A stretch of 14,008 bases of DNA from Legionellaceae bacterium (GTDB taxonomy: Bacteria > Pseudomonadota > Gammaproteobacteria > Legionellales > Legionellaceae). Positions 1-7,223 of this stretch are shown here, in pieces (the first letter of the stretch is position 1; each line of letters begins with the position of its first letter). The notes below the pieces were generated by a model. It had not been told where the DNA came from and searched no databases. It saw nothing but the letters and a program-made list of their open reading frames with translations. The position numbers were made by a program, and so were the translations under genes. The stretch lies in assembly GCA_023266075.1 (NCBI GenBank), contig JAHFRX010000017.1, positions 1 through 14,008 on the forward strand. The letters are read 5' to 3'.

Positions 1-1227
1 ACCAATACCAGACACTATCAGTAATCCAAGCATACCGCCTGGAATCCTAAAAGGACGTTGATGTTCCGGTGCACTTTTTCTAAGCTTAATCACCGCTATA
101 AACATGATAAAGTACATCAACATATAAAGCTGTGCCGCTAATGCCGTCAAAAACCAATATGAACCATTCACACTTGGCATAAATAAGAAAAGAGCCGCAA
201 GCAACGTTACAATGATAGCTTGGCTCACCAATAGAACGATAGGCGCACCATGTTGGTTTTCTCGCTGAAAAAACGTCGGTAAATTACCCTCACATGCGGC
301 AACCATTAACCCCTTTGTTGGCGCAATAATCCAATTACTCACACCACCCAACCCACCGAGAACTAACATCATAGCGGCAAGCGGTAAGCAATAAACCAAA
401 TCATATTGCGCTAAAAACGCATGGAAAGCTTGCATAATGCCCGCGACCAAATTAATCTCATCATGCGGCAACACAACTGCAATTGCCAAAGAACCCAAAA
501 TAAGTGTACTCAAGATGATCACCACAGACAGAATGAGTGCCTTAGGAAACGCTTGTTGAGGGTTGGCTACATCATTTGCATGCACAGTGGCAATTTCAAT
601 GCCACAAAAAGACATCATAATGGCCGTCAATGAAACCCACATCGAGCTATCGCTCCAATGCGGCATAATACTCGCCTTATCAAATTGAATCGCAATAGGG
701 TTCCCTCCATGTATCCACAGCGCGCCCAACAGAATGATCAGTGTCATCGGTAAGATTAAACCTGCTAACGCACAAATATTGCTGAACCATGCGGATGAGC
801 GCATCCCATACAAATTTACCAACGTCACGGCCCAAAATGATCCAACAATCACCGTCCATAAAAAATACGGATTCTTTGCTAAATTAGGATCAATCAAATA
901 CCCCACACTACCCGCCACAAACGATAAAATCGTAGGATACCAAATCACATTCTCAATCCATTGCAGCCAAATCGCCAGAAAGCCCATTTTTTTACCAAAT
1001 GCCTCTTTTACCCACACATAAATACCACCTTGTTTGGGCCAACCAGAAGCTAACTCTGCCGAAACAAGCGCTGTAGGAATTAAAAAACACAACGCACCTA
1101 AAATAAAAAAAGCAATGAGCTGACTTCCAAAGAGCGCAGTCGCTGGCAGATTGCGAATGCTATCGACTGAACCCACGGTAATCATGGTCAAGCTAAAAAT
1201 GGATAATGCATGTTTTTTTGAATTCAT
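1..1227 (-). CDS. GadC-like APC-superfamily amino acid antiporter, 3' end cut by window edge
   Basis: Inner-membrane amino acid transporter of the APC superfamily, closest by eye to the glutamate:GABA antiporter (GadC) group. The minus frame is open from ATG at 1227 to base 1, giving 409 codons without a stop; GadC-type proteins are about 460-510 aa, so the C-terminus lies outside. The protein begins MNSKKHALSIFSLTMITVG and is rich in hydrophobic helices. GadC-like blocks include ALVSAELASGWPKQGGIYVW (about residues 53-72), LPHDEINLVAGIMQAF, SNWIIAPTKGLMVAA and the late RPFRIPGG. The Shine-Dalgarno is AAGGAAAG, a few bases before ATG, and a separate promoter lies just upstream. The family exchanges an external amino acid for its decarboxylated or deamidated product, often for acid resistance; the substrate here cannot be read from sequence. 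It is odd only in lacking a visible partner decarboxylase or glutaminase, which could be outside. Family is confident, substrate unknown. Confidence 0.9.
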   Translation of the reverse strand, partial: MNSKKHALSIFSLTMITVGSVDSIRNLPATALFGSQLIAFFILGALCFLIPTALVSAELASGWPKQGGIYVWVKEAFGKKMGFLAIWLQWIENVIWYPTILSFVAGSVGYLIDPNLAKNPYFLWTVIVGSFWAVTLVNLYGMRSSAWFSNICALAGLILPMTLIILLGALWIHGGNPIAIQFDKASIMPHWSDSSMWVSLTAIMMSFCGIEIATVHANDVANPQQAFPKALILSVVIILSTLILGSLAIAVVLPHDEINLVAGIMQAFHAFLAQYDLVYCLPLAAMMLVLGGLGGVSNWIIAPTKGLMVAACEGNLPTFFQRENQHGAPIVLLVSQAIIVTLLAALFLFMPSVNGSYWFLTALAAQLYMLMYFIMFIAVIKLRKSAPEHQRPFRIPGGMLGLLIVSGIG

Positions 1228-1253
1228 GACTTTCCTTGAAGGAACAATGGCTT

Positions 1254-1283
1254 ATTATATCACTTTGTCCATAAATATTACAA
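1254..1283 (-). promoter_or_regulatory. Sigma-70 promoter of the antiporter gene
   Basis: On the minus strand there is TTGTAA (1278-1283), an 18-base spacer, and a perfect TATAAT (1254-1259). The -35 box overlaps the end of tsaC. Transcription would start near 1247, leaving a leader of about 20 bases that carries the Shine-Dalgarno. This suggests the antiporter is expressed separately from the eno-tsaC unit, although no terminator separates them. Confidence 0.6.
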
Positions 1284-1838
1284 TTATTCGCGCCATTTTT
1301 GTTGTGTTAAAACATCTAAAATCGCAGTTGGCGTAGGTAACCCACCTAACGCTCCCTCTACAATACCATCTAATACCGTCGCATGAAACTGCGCCTCAAC
1401 TGCAGCAACGTCTCGCAGAGGCTCGCATCCTGCGAGATTCGCACTTGTAGAAATAATAGGGCTTTGCGCACAAAGTGCATGTGCGATAGGATGTTTTGAC
1501 ATCCTGATGGCAATACTCTGATGCACACCACTTAAGTAATCCGGTATTTGCGATGATTTAGGAAATACCCACGTCACAGGACCAGGCCAGGTCGCTTTCA
1601 CCAACGCCAAACTATCTTCAGGGATGTCACCGATCAGGGGAAAAAGGTCCACCCACTGATGAATCAGTATAATCAGTCCTTTTTCTATCGGCCTTTGTTT
1701 TAAAGTCAATAATTTTAAAACAGCTTTCTCATTAAACGCATCACACCCTAATCCGTAAACCGCCTCAGTAGGATAGGCAATCACACCACCTGCAGCAAGA
1801 AGATGCTGTGCTTCTATAACAGATAATAATGCTTTCAT
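1284..1838 (-). CDS. tsaC: Threonylcarbamoyl-AMP synthase (TsaC/Sua5/YrdC family)
   Basis: Makes L-threonylcarbamoyl-adenylate from threonine, bicarbonate and ATP, the first step of t6A37 formation in ANN-decoding tRNAs; cytoplasmic. The 184-aa length fits single-domain TsaC (about 190 aa), not the longer Sua5 with an extra C-terminal domain. Visible motifs: YPTEAVYGLGCDA (22-34), KQRPIEKGLIIL (47-58), WPGPVT (84-89), IAIR (109-112) and STSAN (130-134), which form the YrdC nucleotide/threonine pocket. The ATG overlaps the tgt stop as ATGA and has no clear Shine-Dalgarno, so translation is probably coupled to tgt. Two tRNA-modification genes therefore sit side by side. It is the last gene of the eno-dsbB-tgt-tsaC unit. 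Confidence 0.93.
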   Translation of the reverse strand: MKALLSVIEAQHLLAAGGVIAYPTEAVYGLGCDAFNEKAVLKLLTLKQRPIEKGLIILIHQWVDLFPLIGDIPEDSLALVKATWPGPVTWVFPKSSQIPDYLSGVHQSIAIRMSKHPIAHALCAQSPIISTSANLAGCEPLRDVAAVEAQFHATVLDGIVEGALGGLPTPTAILDVLTQQKWRE

Positions 1839-3019
1839 ATCGCGTTATTTAAAATTAAATCACGCATTCTAGCACAGACCTCATGTAGAACATGAATGTT
1901 ATGTAGACTTGCAAGTGCTGCAAACCCCACACTTTTTTGTTTAAATAACTGATGCAAATACGCTCTCGAATAATGCTGACACGTATAACAAGCGCATCCC
2001 TCCATAATCGGTCTTAAGTCATTCGCAAAAATAGCTTTTTTAATTTGCAAACGCTGCTGTTCATACGCACTGTCAAAAACAAGCCAGTGTTGATGTGGTT
2101 TTAATTCACCACAATAAAGCGCACCATGTCTCGCATTACGTGTCGGTGCAACACAATCAAACATATCAATACCTTCATGCACAACATCCAGCAAATCTTG
2201 CGGAGACATCCCAACACCCATACTGTAACATGGCTTATTTTCGGGTAAAAAATCATACACCCACTGAATTAACTCAACCGTTTTTTTCATATCAAAACCG
2301 ACGGTCTCTCCACCTAAAGCCACACCATCCAACGATTGATTTGCAACAAACATCGCACTTTCACGGCGTAATATTTGATGACATCCGCCCTGCACAATAC
2401 CAAACAACGCTTGACGATAACCATAACGTGATGTTGGATGATCCATATGATAAGCAATAGACTGCTGTAACCAACGATGCGTTCTTTCCATGATAATACG
2501 CGCCTCATCTTCACAACATGCATCCGGTGTGCACTGATCAAAAGCCATGATAACATCAGCACCAATGATTTTTTGTGTCTCCAACGACATTTCCGGTGTC
2601 ATATGAATCATCACCTGACTCGATGGTAACTTAAAATGAGCGCCTTCGTCATCAATCGTACAAATATCTTTGTTTTTTGACAAACTAAACACTTGAAAAC
2701 CACCGCTATCCGTCAACATCGGACCAAACCAACCCATAAAAGGATGCATGCCGCCTGCGGCCTGAATAATCTCTATACCAGGAGACACCAGCATATGAAA
2801 GGTATTTCCGCCTAAAATCATCTGGCTTTGACAGGCTTTTAATGCTTCTGGCATCACATTATTCACGCCAGCACGCGTTCCCACCGGCATAAACATCGGC
2901 GTGAGACACTCACCATGCGGCGTGATGATACGCATCACACGTGCTCGCGAGTACTTATGTTTTGCAATACATTGTGCTGAAAACGCTATCGTTGAATCGG
3001 CGTAAAAAGGAGTCGACAA
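1835..3019 (-). CDS. tgt: tRNA-guanine transglycosylase, divergent (queuine-type?)
   Basis: Exchanges G34 of GUN-anticodon tRNAs for a 7-deazaguanine base. About 394 aa from the TTG at 3019. Seen: SRAR...TPHG...FMPVGT near the N-terminus, LTDSGGFQVFSL with the substrate Asp at 104, MAFDQC (158-163), FGIVQGG, GGETVGF (236-242), MGVG, IDMFDCVAPTRNARHG with the nucleophile Asp at 288, and zinc ligands C342, C344, C347 and H373. The pocket differs from the usual bacterial GGLAVGE: Leu and Glu of that motif are Glu and Phe. The C-terminal part, GCACYTCQHYSRAYLHQLF, looks more like chlamydial/queuine-using Tgt than E. coli Tgt. Start is uncertain: the frame opens upstream to an ATG at 3130, but those residues are not Tgt-like, lie inside dsbB and lack a Shine-Dalgarno. 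TTG at 3019 follows AGGTG; the family start would align near 2989 (an ATA). It is not beside queA or yajC as in most gammaproteobacteria. Confidence 0.88.
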   Translation of the reverse strand: MSTPFYADSTIAFSAQCIAKHKYSRARVMRIITPHGECLTPMFMPVGTRAGVNNVMPEALKACQSQMILGGNTFHMLVSPGIEIIQAAGGMHPFMGWFGPMLTDSGGFQVFSLSKNKDICTIDDEGAHFKLPSSQVMIHMTPEMSLETQKIIGADVIMAFDQCTPDACCEDEARIIMERTHRWLQQSIAYHMDHPTSRYGYRQALFGIVQGGCHQILRRESAMFVANQSLDGVALGGETVGFDMKKTVELIQWVYDFLPENKPCYSMGVGMSPQDLLDVVHEGIDMFDCVAPTRNARHGALYCGELKPHQHWLVFDSAYEQQRLQIKKAIFANDLRPIMEGCACYTCQHYSRAYLHQLFKQKSVGFAALASLHNIHVLHEVCARMRDLILNNAI

Positions 3020-3492
3020 AATAATACACCTGTAATAAAAAACATCAGACCAAAATAGATCGCAGACCACGCCGCCATGGAGAGTCCAAACGCACGCCAA
3101 ACCACTGCACCGCAACCATTTGAGCCCCATAGAAATAAATGCAACACATCACGCCATGGAAAATAACGAATCAACATCTCAAAACCAGGCAAACAAGCGG
3201 TAGACTCAGGCGTTGCAATAGACTCTAGCCACAATTGACGTGATGCAAAAAACAAACCTAAAGCCGCAATGATCATCTCCAGTACAACCACATGTTTAGC
3301 ACGACTGATACTTTTTAAAAATAAACCCACTAAACAAAAGAATAAAAAACCAAACGCGCAGACACGTTGCATTAAACACAGCGGGCAAGGTTGCAAGCCT
3401 AAGCCATATTGAAGATAAAAAGCAAAAAATATAGTACTCACTGTTAAAAAAGCAATACCATTTTGAAATAAACGAAAGCCACTCTTCGTCAT
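2986..3492 (-). CDS. dsbB: Disulfide bond formation protein DsbB
   Basis: Inner-membrane quinone reductase that reoxidises DsbA, passing electrons to ubiquinone. The 168 aa match the family (about 160-180). Four hydrophobic segments are visible, roughly 12-30, 46-62, 68-86 and 134-160. The first periplasmic pair is CPLC (C36, C39), followed by R43, the quinone-site Arg equivalent. The second pair is C100 (in ACLPGF) and C127 (in NGCG), followed by the typical WRAFGLSMAAWS. Start: AAGGAG six bases before ATG, with the ATG overlapping the eno stop as ATGA. Its 3' end overlaps the start of tgt by about 34 bases. No dsbA is seen here. The role is clear; pairing with eno looks like operon packing rather than shared function. 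Confidence 0.95.
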   Translation of the reverse strand: MTKSGFRLFQNGIAFLTVSTIFFAFYLQYGLGLQPCPLCLMQRVCAFGFLFFCLVGLFLKSISRAKHVVVLEMIIAALGLFFASRQLWLESIATPESTACLPGFEMLIRYFPWRDVLHLFLWGSNGCGAVVWRAFGLSMAAWSAIYFGLMFFITGVLFCRLLFTPIQR

Positions 3493-4760
3493 AAAGTGCT
3501 CCTTAAAATACGCTTCCCAGCATAAGGCAGTGTCGTCATTGAGGCAATACGCAGCAGTTGATTGTATTTTGCAACACGATCAGTGCGACACATCGACCCT
3601 GTTTTAATTTGACCACAACCCGTTGCAACCGCCAAATCTGCGATAAGTGTATCCTCAGTCTCACCAGAACGATGTGAGATCACGCATTTGTAGCCGTACT
3701 CATTTGCCATACGCATCGTCTCACGAGCTTCACTCAATGTCCCAATCTGATTGGGTTTAATCAAAACTGCATTGGCGATGTGTCTATCAATACCTTTTTT
3801 AAGAATAGCAGGATTTGTTACAAATAAATCATCCCCAACTAACTGTATCGTTCGTCCAAGTACTGTCGTCATCAACGACCACCCGTCCCAGTCATGCTCA
3901 TCCAACCCATCTTCAATACTGATAATGGGGTATTGCGCTATCAACTCACGGTAATACGCAATCAACTCCTCACTATTCATACTCGTTTCTTCGGAGCGCA
4001 AGTGATATTTACCCTCGCTAAATAAAGAAGATGCGGCGACATCCAAAGAAAAAACAATATCCTCGCCAAGCTTAAAACCCGCACGCAACACCGCATCGGC
4101 CAGTAAATCCAACGCTTGTCGATTAGACTTAAGATTCGGTGCAAATCCACCCTCATCTCCTACTGATGTATTTAAACCTTGTTGCTTTAATACACTACGC
4201 AACACATGAAACGTTTCTGTACCCATTTGTATCGCAGTTTCAAAATCAGAGGCACCAATCGGCATAATCATGAATTCTTGAATATCAACATTATTATCCG
4301 CATGCATACCACCATTTAACACATTCATCATGGGTACTGGCAGCACCATCTCTTCACCTTGATTCAGTATTTCAAACAAAGACGCATGAATTGCATGCGC
4401 ATGCGCACGTGCGCATGCGATTGACACCGCTAAAATCGCATTTGCGCCCAATCGAGATTTATTTTCTGTGCCATCCAACATACACAATAAACTGTCAATT
4501 GCAGTTTGATCAGAGACGGGAGCATGTAAAAGGGCTTGTTGAATATCTTGATTAATATGCGCCACTGCTCGCCGAACGCCCTTGCCAGCATAACGTGATT
4601 CTTTATCACGCAACTCGCAAGCCTCAAAACATCCTGTAGACGCACCAGAAGGCACACTCGCACGTCCCAGTATGCCATTTTCTAAGATAACATCTGCTTC
4701 TACCGTTGGATTTCCTCGCGAATCAAGAATCTCACGCCCGATAATACGTGCAATGCGCAT
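3489..4760 (-). CDS. eno: Enolase
   Basis: Converts 2-phosphoglycerate to phosphoenolpyruvate in glycolysis/gluconeogenesis; in many proteobacteria it is also part of the RNA degradosome. The 423 aa are normal (E. coli 432). Motifs: SGASTG (38-43), H153 in GGMHADNN, GDEGGFAPN with proton donor E203, metal ligands D240, E283 (SIEDGLDE) and D310 (VGDD), catalytic base K335 in LIKPNQIGT, HRSGETED (363-370), and DRVAKYNQLLRI near the end. Start ATG has GAGGAA upstream. Residues 117-126 are ARAHAHAIHA, where E. coli has an Ala/Lys-rich helix; the DNA here forms a perfect palindrome (separate entry). First gene of the eno-dsbB-tgt-tsaC unit, with its own promoter. In many gammaproteobacteria eno follows pyrG and precedes ftsB; here it does not precede ftsB. 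Confidence 0.98.
   Translation of the reverse strand: MRIARIIGREILDSRGNPTVEADVILENGILGRASVPSGASTGCFEACELRDKESRYAGKGVRRAVAHINQDIQQALLHAPVSDQTAIDSLLCMLDGTENKSRLGANAILAVSIACARAHAHAIHASLFEILNQGEEMVLPVPMMNVLNGGMHADNNVDIQEFMIMPIGASDFETAIQMGTETFHVLRSVLKQQGLNTSVGDEGGFAPNLKSNRQALDLLADAVLRAGFKLGEDIVFSLDVAASSLFSEGKYHLRSEETSMNSEELIAYYRELIAQYPIISIEDGLDEHDWDGWSLMTTVLGRTIQLVGDDLFVTNPAILKKGIDRHIANAVLIKPNQIGTLSEARETMRMANEYGYKCVISHRSGETEDTLIADLAVATGCGQIKTGSMCRTDRVAKYNQLLRIASMTTLPYAGKRILRSTL
4392..4419. repeat. Perfect 22-bp palindrome in an alternating purine-pyrimidine tract inside eno
   Basis: Bases 4398-4419 form a perfect inverted repeat with no loop, centred on CACGTG (4406-4411). Bases 4392-4419 alternate pyrimidine and purine without a break for 28 bases, mostly CG, CA and TG steps, which favours Z-DNA or a cruciform. 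It encodes about residues 114-123 of enolase, in the Ala/His-rich ARAHAHAIHA helix, so it may be just a result of GCG/CAT codons. The symmetry and alternation are seen directly; any function is unproven. Confidence 0.85.
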
Positions 4761-4788
4761 TATTATTCCTCAAAAATGAAATGCACAT

Positions 4789-4818
4789 ATTGTTTTGCGA
4801 GGCCGCCATAATTGTCAA
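4789..4818 (-). promoter_or_regulatory. Sigma-70 promoter of the eno-dsbB-tgt-tsaC unit
   Basis: On the minus strand there is a perfect TTGACA (4813-4818), an 18-base spacer, then AACAAT (4789-4794, 4 of 6). It sits in the 68-base gap between mmsB and eno. Transcription would start about 4782, roughly 20 bases before the eno ATG. No terminator hairpin is visible after mmsB, so read-through from the upstream unit is possible. Confidence 0.6.
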
Positions 4819-4828
4819 GCGATGATTA

Positions 4829-5707
4829 TCAAGGCATGCATGTAATGATCGCAGAAAAATCAAGATCAGCAATTTCCTGCCCTTTTTTTGTATAAATTTC
4901 AGTTGCTAGCGCACCTAAAGTCGTCGTAAATCCAACGGCTGCTGCCGCTTGTTGACCGAGACGTAAATCTTTTAGCATCATTTTTGTACTAAAACCAGGC
5001 TGATAATCATCATTTGCAGGCGACTGTGGCACAACATGAGGTACCGGTGCATGCACACTCATAGACCAGCATTGCCCAGAAGACTGCGTCACGACATCGT
5101 GCAGTTTTTGATGACTGAGCCCTAAGCGCTCTGCCAACAAAAAAGCCTCTGAAACAGCAATCATAGAGATCCCTAATAGCATATTATTACACAATTTTGC
5201 GGCTTGTCCGCTCCCAGCACCGCCGGTATGAATCACCGTCGTACCCAGACAAGATAAGAGTGGTTGATACGCCTCAAACAAGGACTCATCTCCCCCGACC
5301 ATCAATGTCAATGATCCAAAAACTGCGCCACGCACCCCACCCGATACAGGCGCTTCTAAACTCAATAACCCATGCAATTTTGCAGCCTCATGCAGTTTAC
5401 AAATCGTTTCCACACCAATCGTTGAACAATCCATATATAATGCGCCCACTTGCATCCGCTTAAAAATACCTTGATCTCCTAAACACACCTGGAGTACTTG
5501 CTCCGGTGTTTGTAACATCGTGATCATCACATCTTTATTGCCAGCGAGACTTTCCAAATCATCCACTACTTTCCCGCCTTGTGCTACAAATGCAGCTTTT
5601 GACTCAGTAGAAATATCATAGCCAACCACCTGATAACCTTTTTTCAATAAATTAAGTGCCATCGGTAAACCCATATGGCCCAGTCCAATAAACCCTACGC
5701 TTGTCAT
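4829..5707 (-). CDS. mmsB: 3-hydroxyisobutyrate dehydrogenase
   Basis: Oxidises 3-hydroxyisobutyrate to methylmalonate semialdehyde with NAD, in valine breakdown. 292 aa, normal for the beta-hydroxyacid dehydrogenase family. Motifs: Rossmann GFIGLGHMG (5-13) with D31 at the end of the second strand, indicating NAD; substrate loop EAPVSGG (118-124; usually DAPVSGG); catalytic K171 and N175 in the G-AGSGQAAKLCNN block; and a C-terminal KDLRLGQQAA helix. AAGGAG seven bases before ATG; the ATG overlaps the mmsA stop as ATGA, so the two are coupled. Pairing with mmsA supports this substrate over tartronate semialdehyde or succinic semialdehyde relatives. Last gene of the yqaE-dapB-mmsA-mmsB run. 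Confidence 0.92.
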   Translation of the reverse strand: MTSVGFIGLGHMGLPMALNLLKKGYQVVGYDISTESKAAFVAQGGKVVDDLESLAGNKDVMITMLQTPEQVLQVCLGDQGIFKRMQVGALYMDCSTIGVETICKLHEAAKLHGLLSLEAPVSGGVRGAVFGSLTLMVGGDESLFEAYQPLLSCLGTTVIHTGGAGSGQAAKLCNNMLLGISMIAVSEAFLLAERLGLSHQKLHDVVTQSSGQCWSMSVHAPVPHVVPQSPANDDYQPGFSTKMMLKDLRLGQQAAAAVGFTTTLGALATEIYTKKGQEIADLDFSAIITCMP

Positions 5708-7221
5708 GAAACATCTCCTTGATGTGTCGGCATACTGAATATTTTGGCCTCACTGTTGGACTCATCATGAGTCCATTTACTCGTCATTGTTTTTAATTTT
5801 GTGTAAAAATGAATACTCTCTTCGCCATGCATGCCATTATCACCAAAAGAAGAGCGCTTCCACCCTCCGAAAGGATGACTCACAACCGGGACAGGAATGG
5901 GAACATTCACCCCAACCATCCCCACTGTAACCAGACGCGAAAACTCACGCGCGTAATAGCCGGCACTCGTAAAAATCGCCGCCCCATTGCCATAGACATT
6001 CCGGTTGACTAAAGCAAGCGCTTCTTCAAAAGAGCGCACACGCTGAATCAGTAACACGGGACCAAAAATTTCCTCTTGATAAATCGACATTTCTTCTGTC
6101 ACTGCATCAAACAAACAAGGACCCAAATAATACCCTTTTGGATACTCAGGGTGCGTAAATTGTCGACCATCCACAATAAGGTTCGCACCACTATCCACAC
6201 CCTCTTGTATCAACTTTAAAACACGAGCCCTATGCTTAACGCTGATCAAAGGTCCCATATCACATGCATCACATATTCCTGAATCAACACGGATAGACTG
6301 TACCAATGGCGTAAGATGCGAAATTAATGCATCCGCCAGTGTATCCGTCACCACAACGGCTACCGAGATCGCCATACAACGCTCACCGGCTGACCCAAAG
6401 GCCGCTCCCACTAGCGCTTTTGCTGTTTCTTCTAAATGTGCATCTGGCATCACGACGGCATGATTTTTAGCCCCACCAAATGTCATACATCGCTTACCCT
6501 GCTGTATCGCTGTTTGATAAATAGATTCGGCAACCGGCGTAGACGCAACCGCCGTAAATGCACAGATGTCTTTGTGTCTTAATAAATGCTCTACCGTCGT
6601 TTTATCACCCTGTAATACGTTGACAACACCCTCAGGTAGCCCTGCTTGAAGTAAATACTTAAGCAACTCTGTTGCCGCCGAAGGCGCTTGCTCAGAAGGC
6701 TTTAAGATAAACGTATTGCCATACGCAATTGCTGGAATCATCATCCAAAGCGGCACCATCACTGGAAAATTAAACGGTGAGGCGCCCGCGCATACGCCTA
6801 ATGGCTGACGCATCGTGGCGCAATCAATATCACGAGAAACATCCGATGTCCATTTCCCTTGCACTTGATTTAACAAACCACAATGAAACTCAATTAACTC
6901 AATCCCTCTCGCGATAGATCCTTTAGCATCCGCTAAGGTTTTACCGTGCTCGCGGGTCACGATCTCGGCAAGTGCTGTGCGTTGTCGGACCATGATATCG
7001 CGAAAATTAAACAACACTTGCATCCGTTTAGATGGTGTCGTTTCAGACCATTGTGCAAAAGCATCTTGCGCTTTTAACACCGCTTGATTACACAACACAA
7101 CACTTGCAACACCAACCTCACCGATCATTACCCCATCTGCAGGATTATGAACTGGCAAACGGGGCGCTGTATCATCGACAATTTTCTCTGTACCGATACA
7201 ATGTGGCACCATATAAATCAT
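5704..7221 (-). CDS. mmsA: Methylmalonate-semialdehyde dehydrogenase (CoA-acylating)
   Basis: Converts methylmalonate semialdehyde, CoA and NAD to propionyl-CoA, the last step of the valine branch. 505 aa from ATG 7221 (family about 500). Seen: ASPFNFP with N151, ILKPSE (196-201 before start correction; about 173-178), catalytic C282 in FGSAGERCMAIS, FGGAKNH in place of the ELGG of hydrolytic aldehyde dehydrogenases (the MMSDH signature), EEIFGPV and a final GVNVPIPVPV. Start: the frame opens to 7290, but that segment lies inside dapB; ATG 7221 has AGGA eight bases upstream, 2 bases after the dapB stop. Odd: the usual FVGST of the cofactor site is AVAST here. IolA-type relatives act on malonate semialdehyde, but mmsB beside it favours valine catabolism. 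Confidence 0.93.
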   Translation of the reverse strand: MIYMVPHCIGTEKIVDDTAPRLPVHNPADGVMIGEVGVASVVLCNQAVLKAQDAFAQWSETTPSKRMQVLFNFRDIMVRQRTALAEIVTREHGKTLADAKGSIARGIELIEFHCGLLNQVQGKWTSDVSRDIDCATMRQPLGVCAGASPFNFPVMVPLWMMIPAIAYGNTFILKPSEQAPSAATELLKYLLQAGLPEGVVNVLQGDKTTVEHLLRHKDICAFTAVASTPVAESIYQTAIQQGKRCMTFGGAKNHAVVMPDAHLEETAKALVGAAFGSAGERCMAISVAVVVTDTLADALISHLTPLVQSIRVDSGICDACDMGPLISVKHRARVLKLIQEGVDSGANLIVDGRQFTHPEYPKGYYLGPCLFDAVTEEMSIYQEEIFGPVLLIQRVRSFEEALALVNRNVYGNGAAIFTSAGYYAREFSRLVTVGMVGVNVPIPVPVVSHPFGGWKRSSFGDNGMHGEESIHFYTKLKTMTSKWTHDESNSEAKIFSMPTHQGDVS

Positions 7222-7223
7222 CT

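Noticed and set aside
421..1336. Plus-strand ORFs at 421-633, 734-1021 and 1151-1336
   Set aside because: They run antisense to the antiporter and tsaC genes, have no Shine-Dalgarno and give low-complexity, His/Asn-rich products.
2095..2565. ORFs on both strands inside tgt (2095-2460 plus, 2314-2565 minus)
   Set aside because: Shadows of tgt, which has clear catalytic motifs across the same bases.
1835..3130. Tgt as a 431-aa protein from the ATG at 3130
   Set aside because: The first 37 residues are unlike Tgt, fall wholly inside dsbB and have no Shine-Dalgarno.
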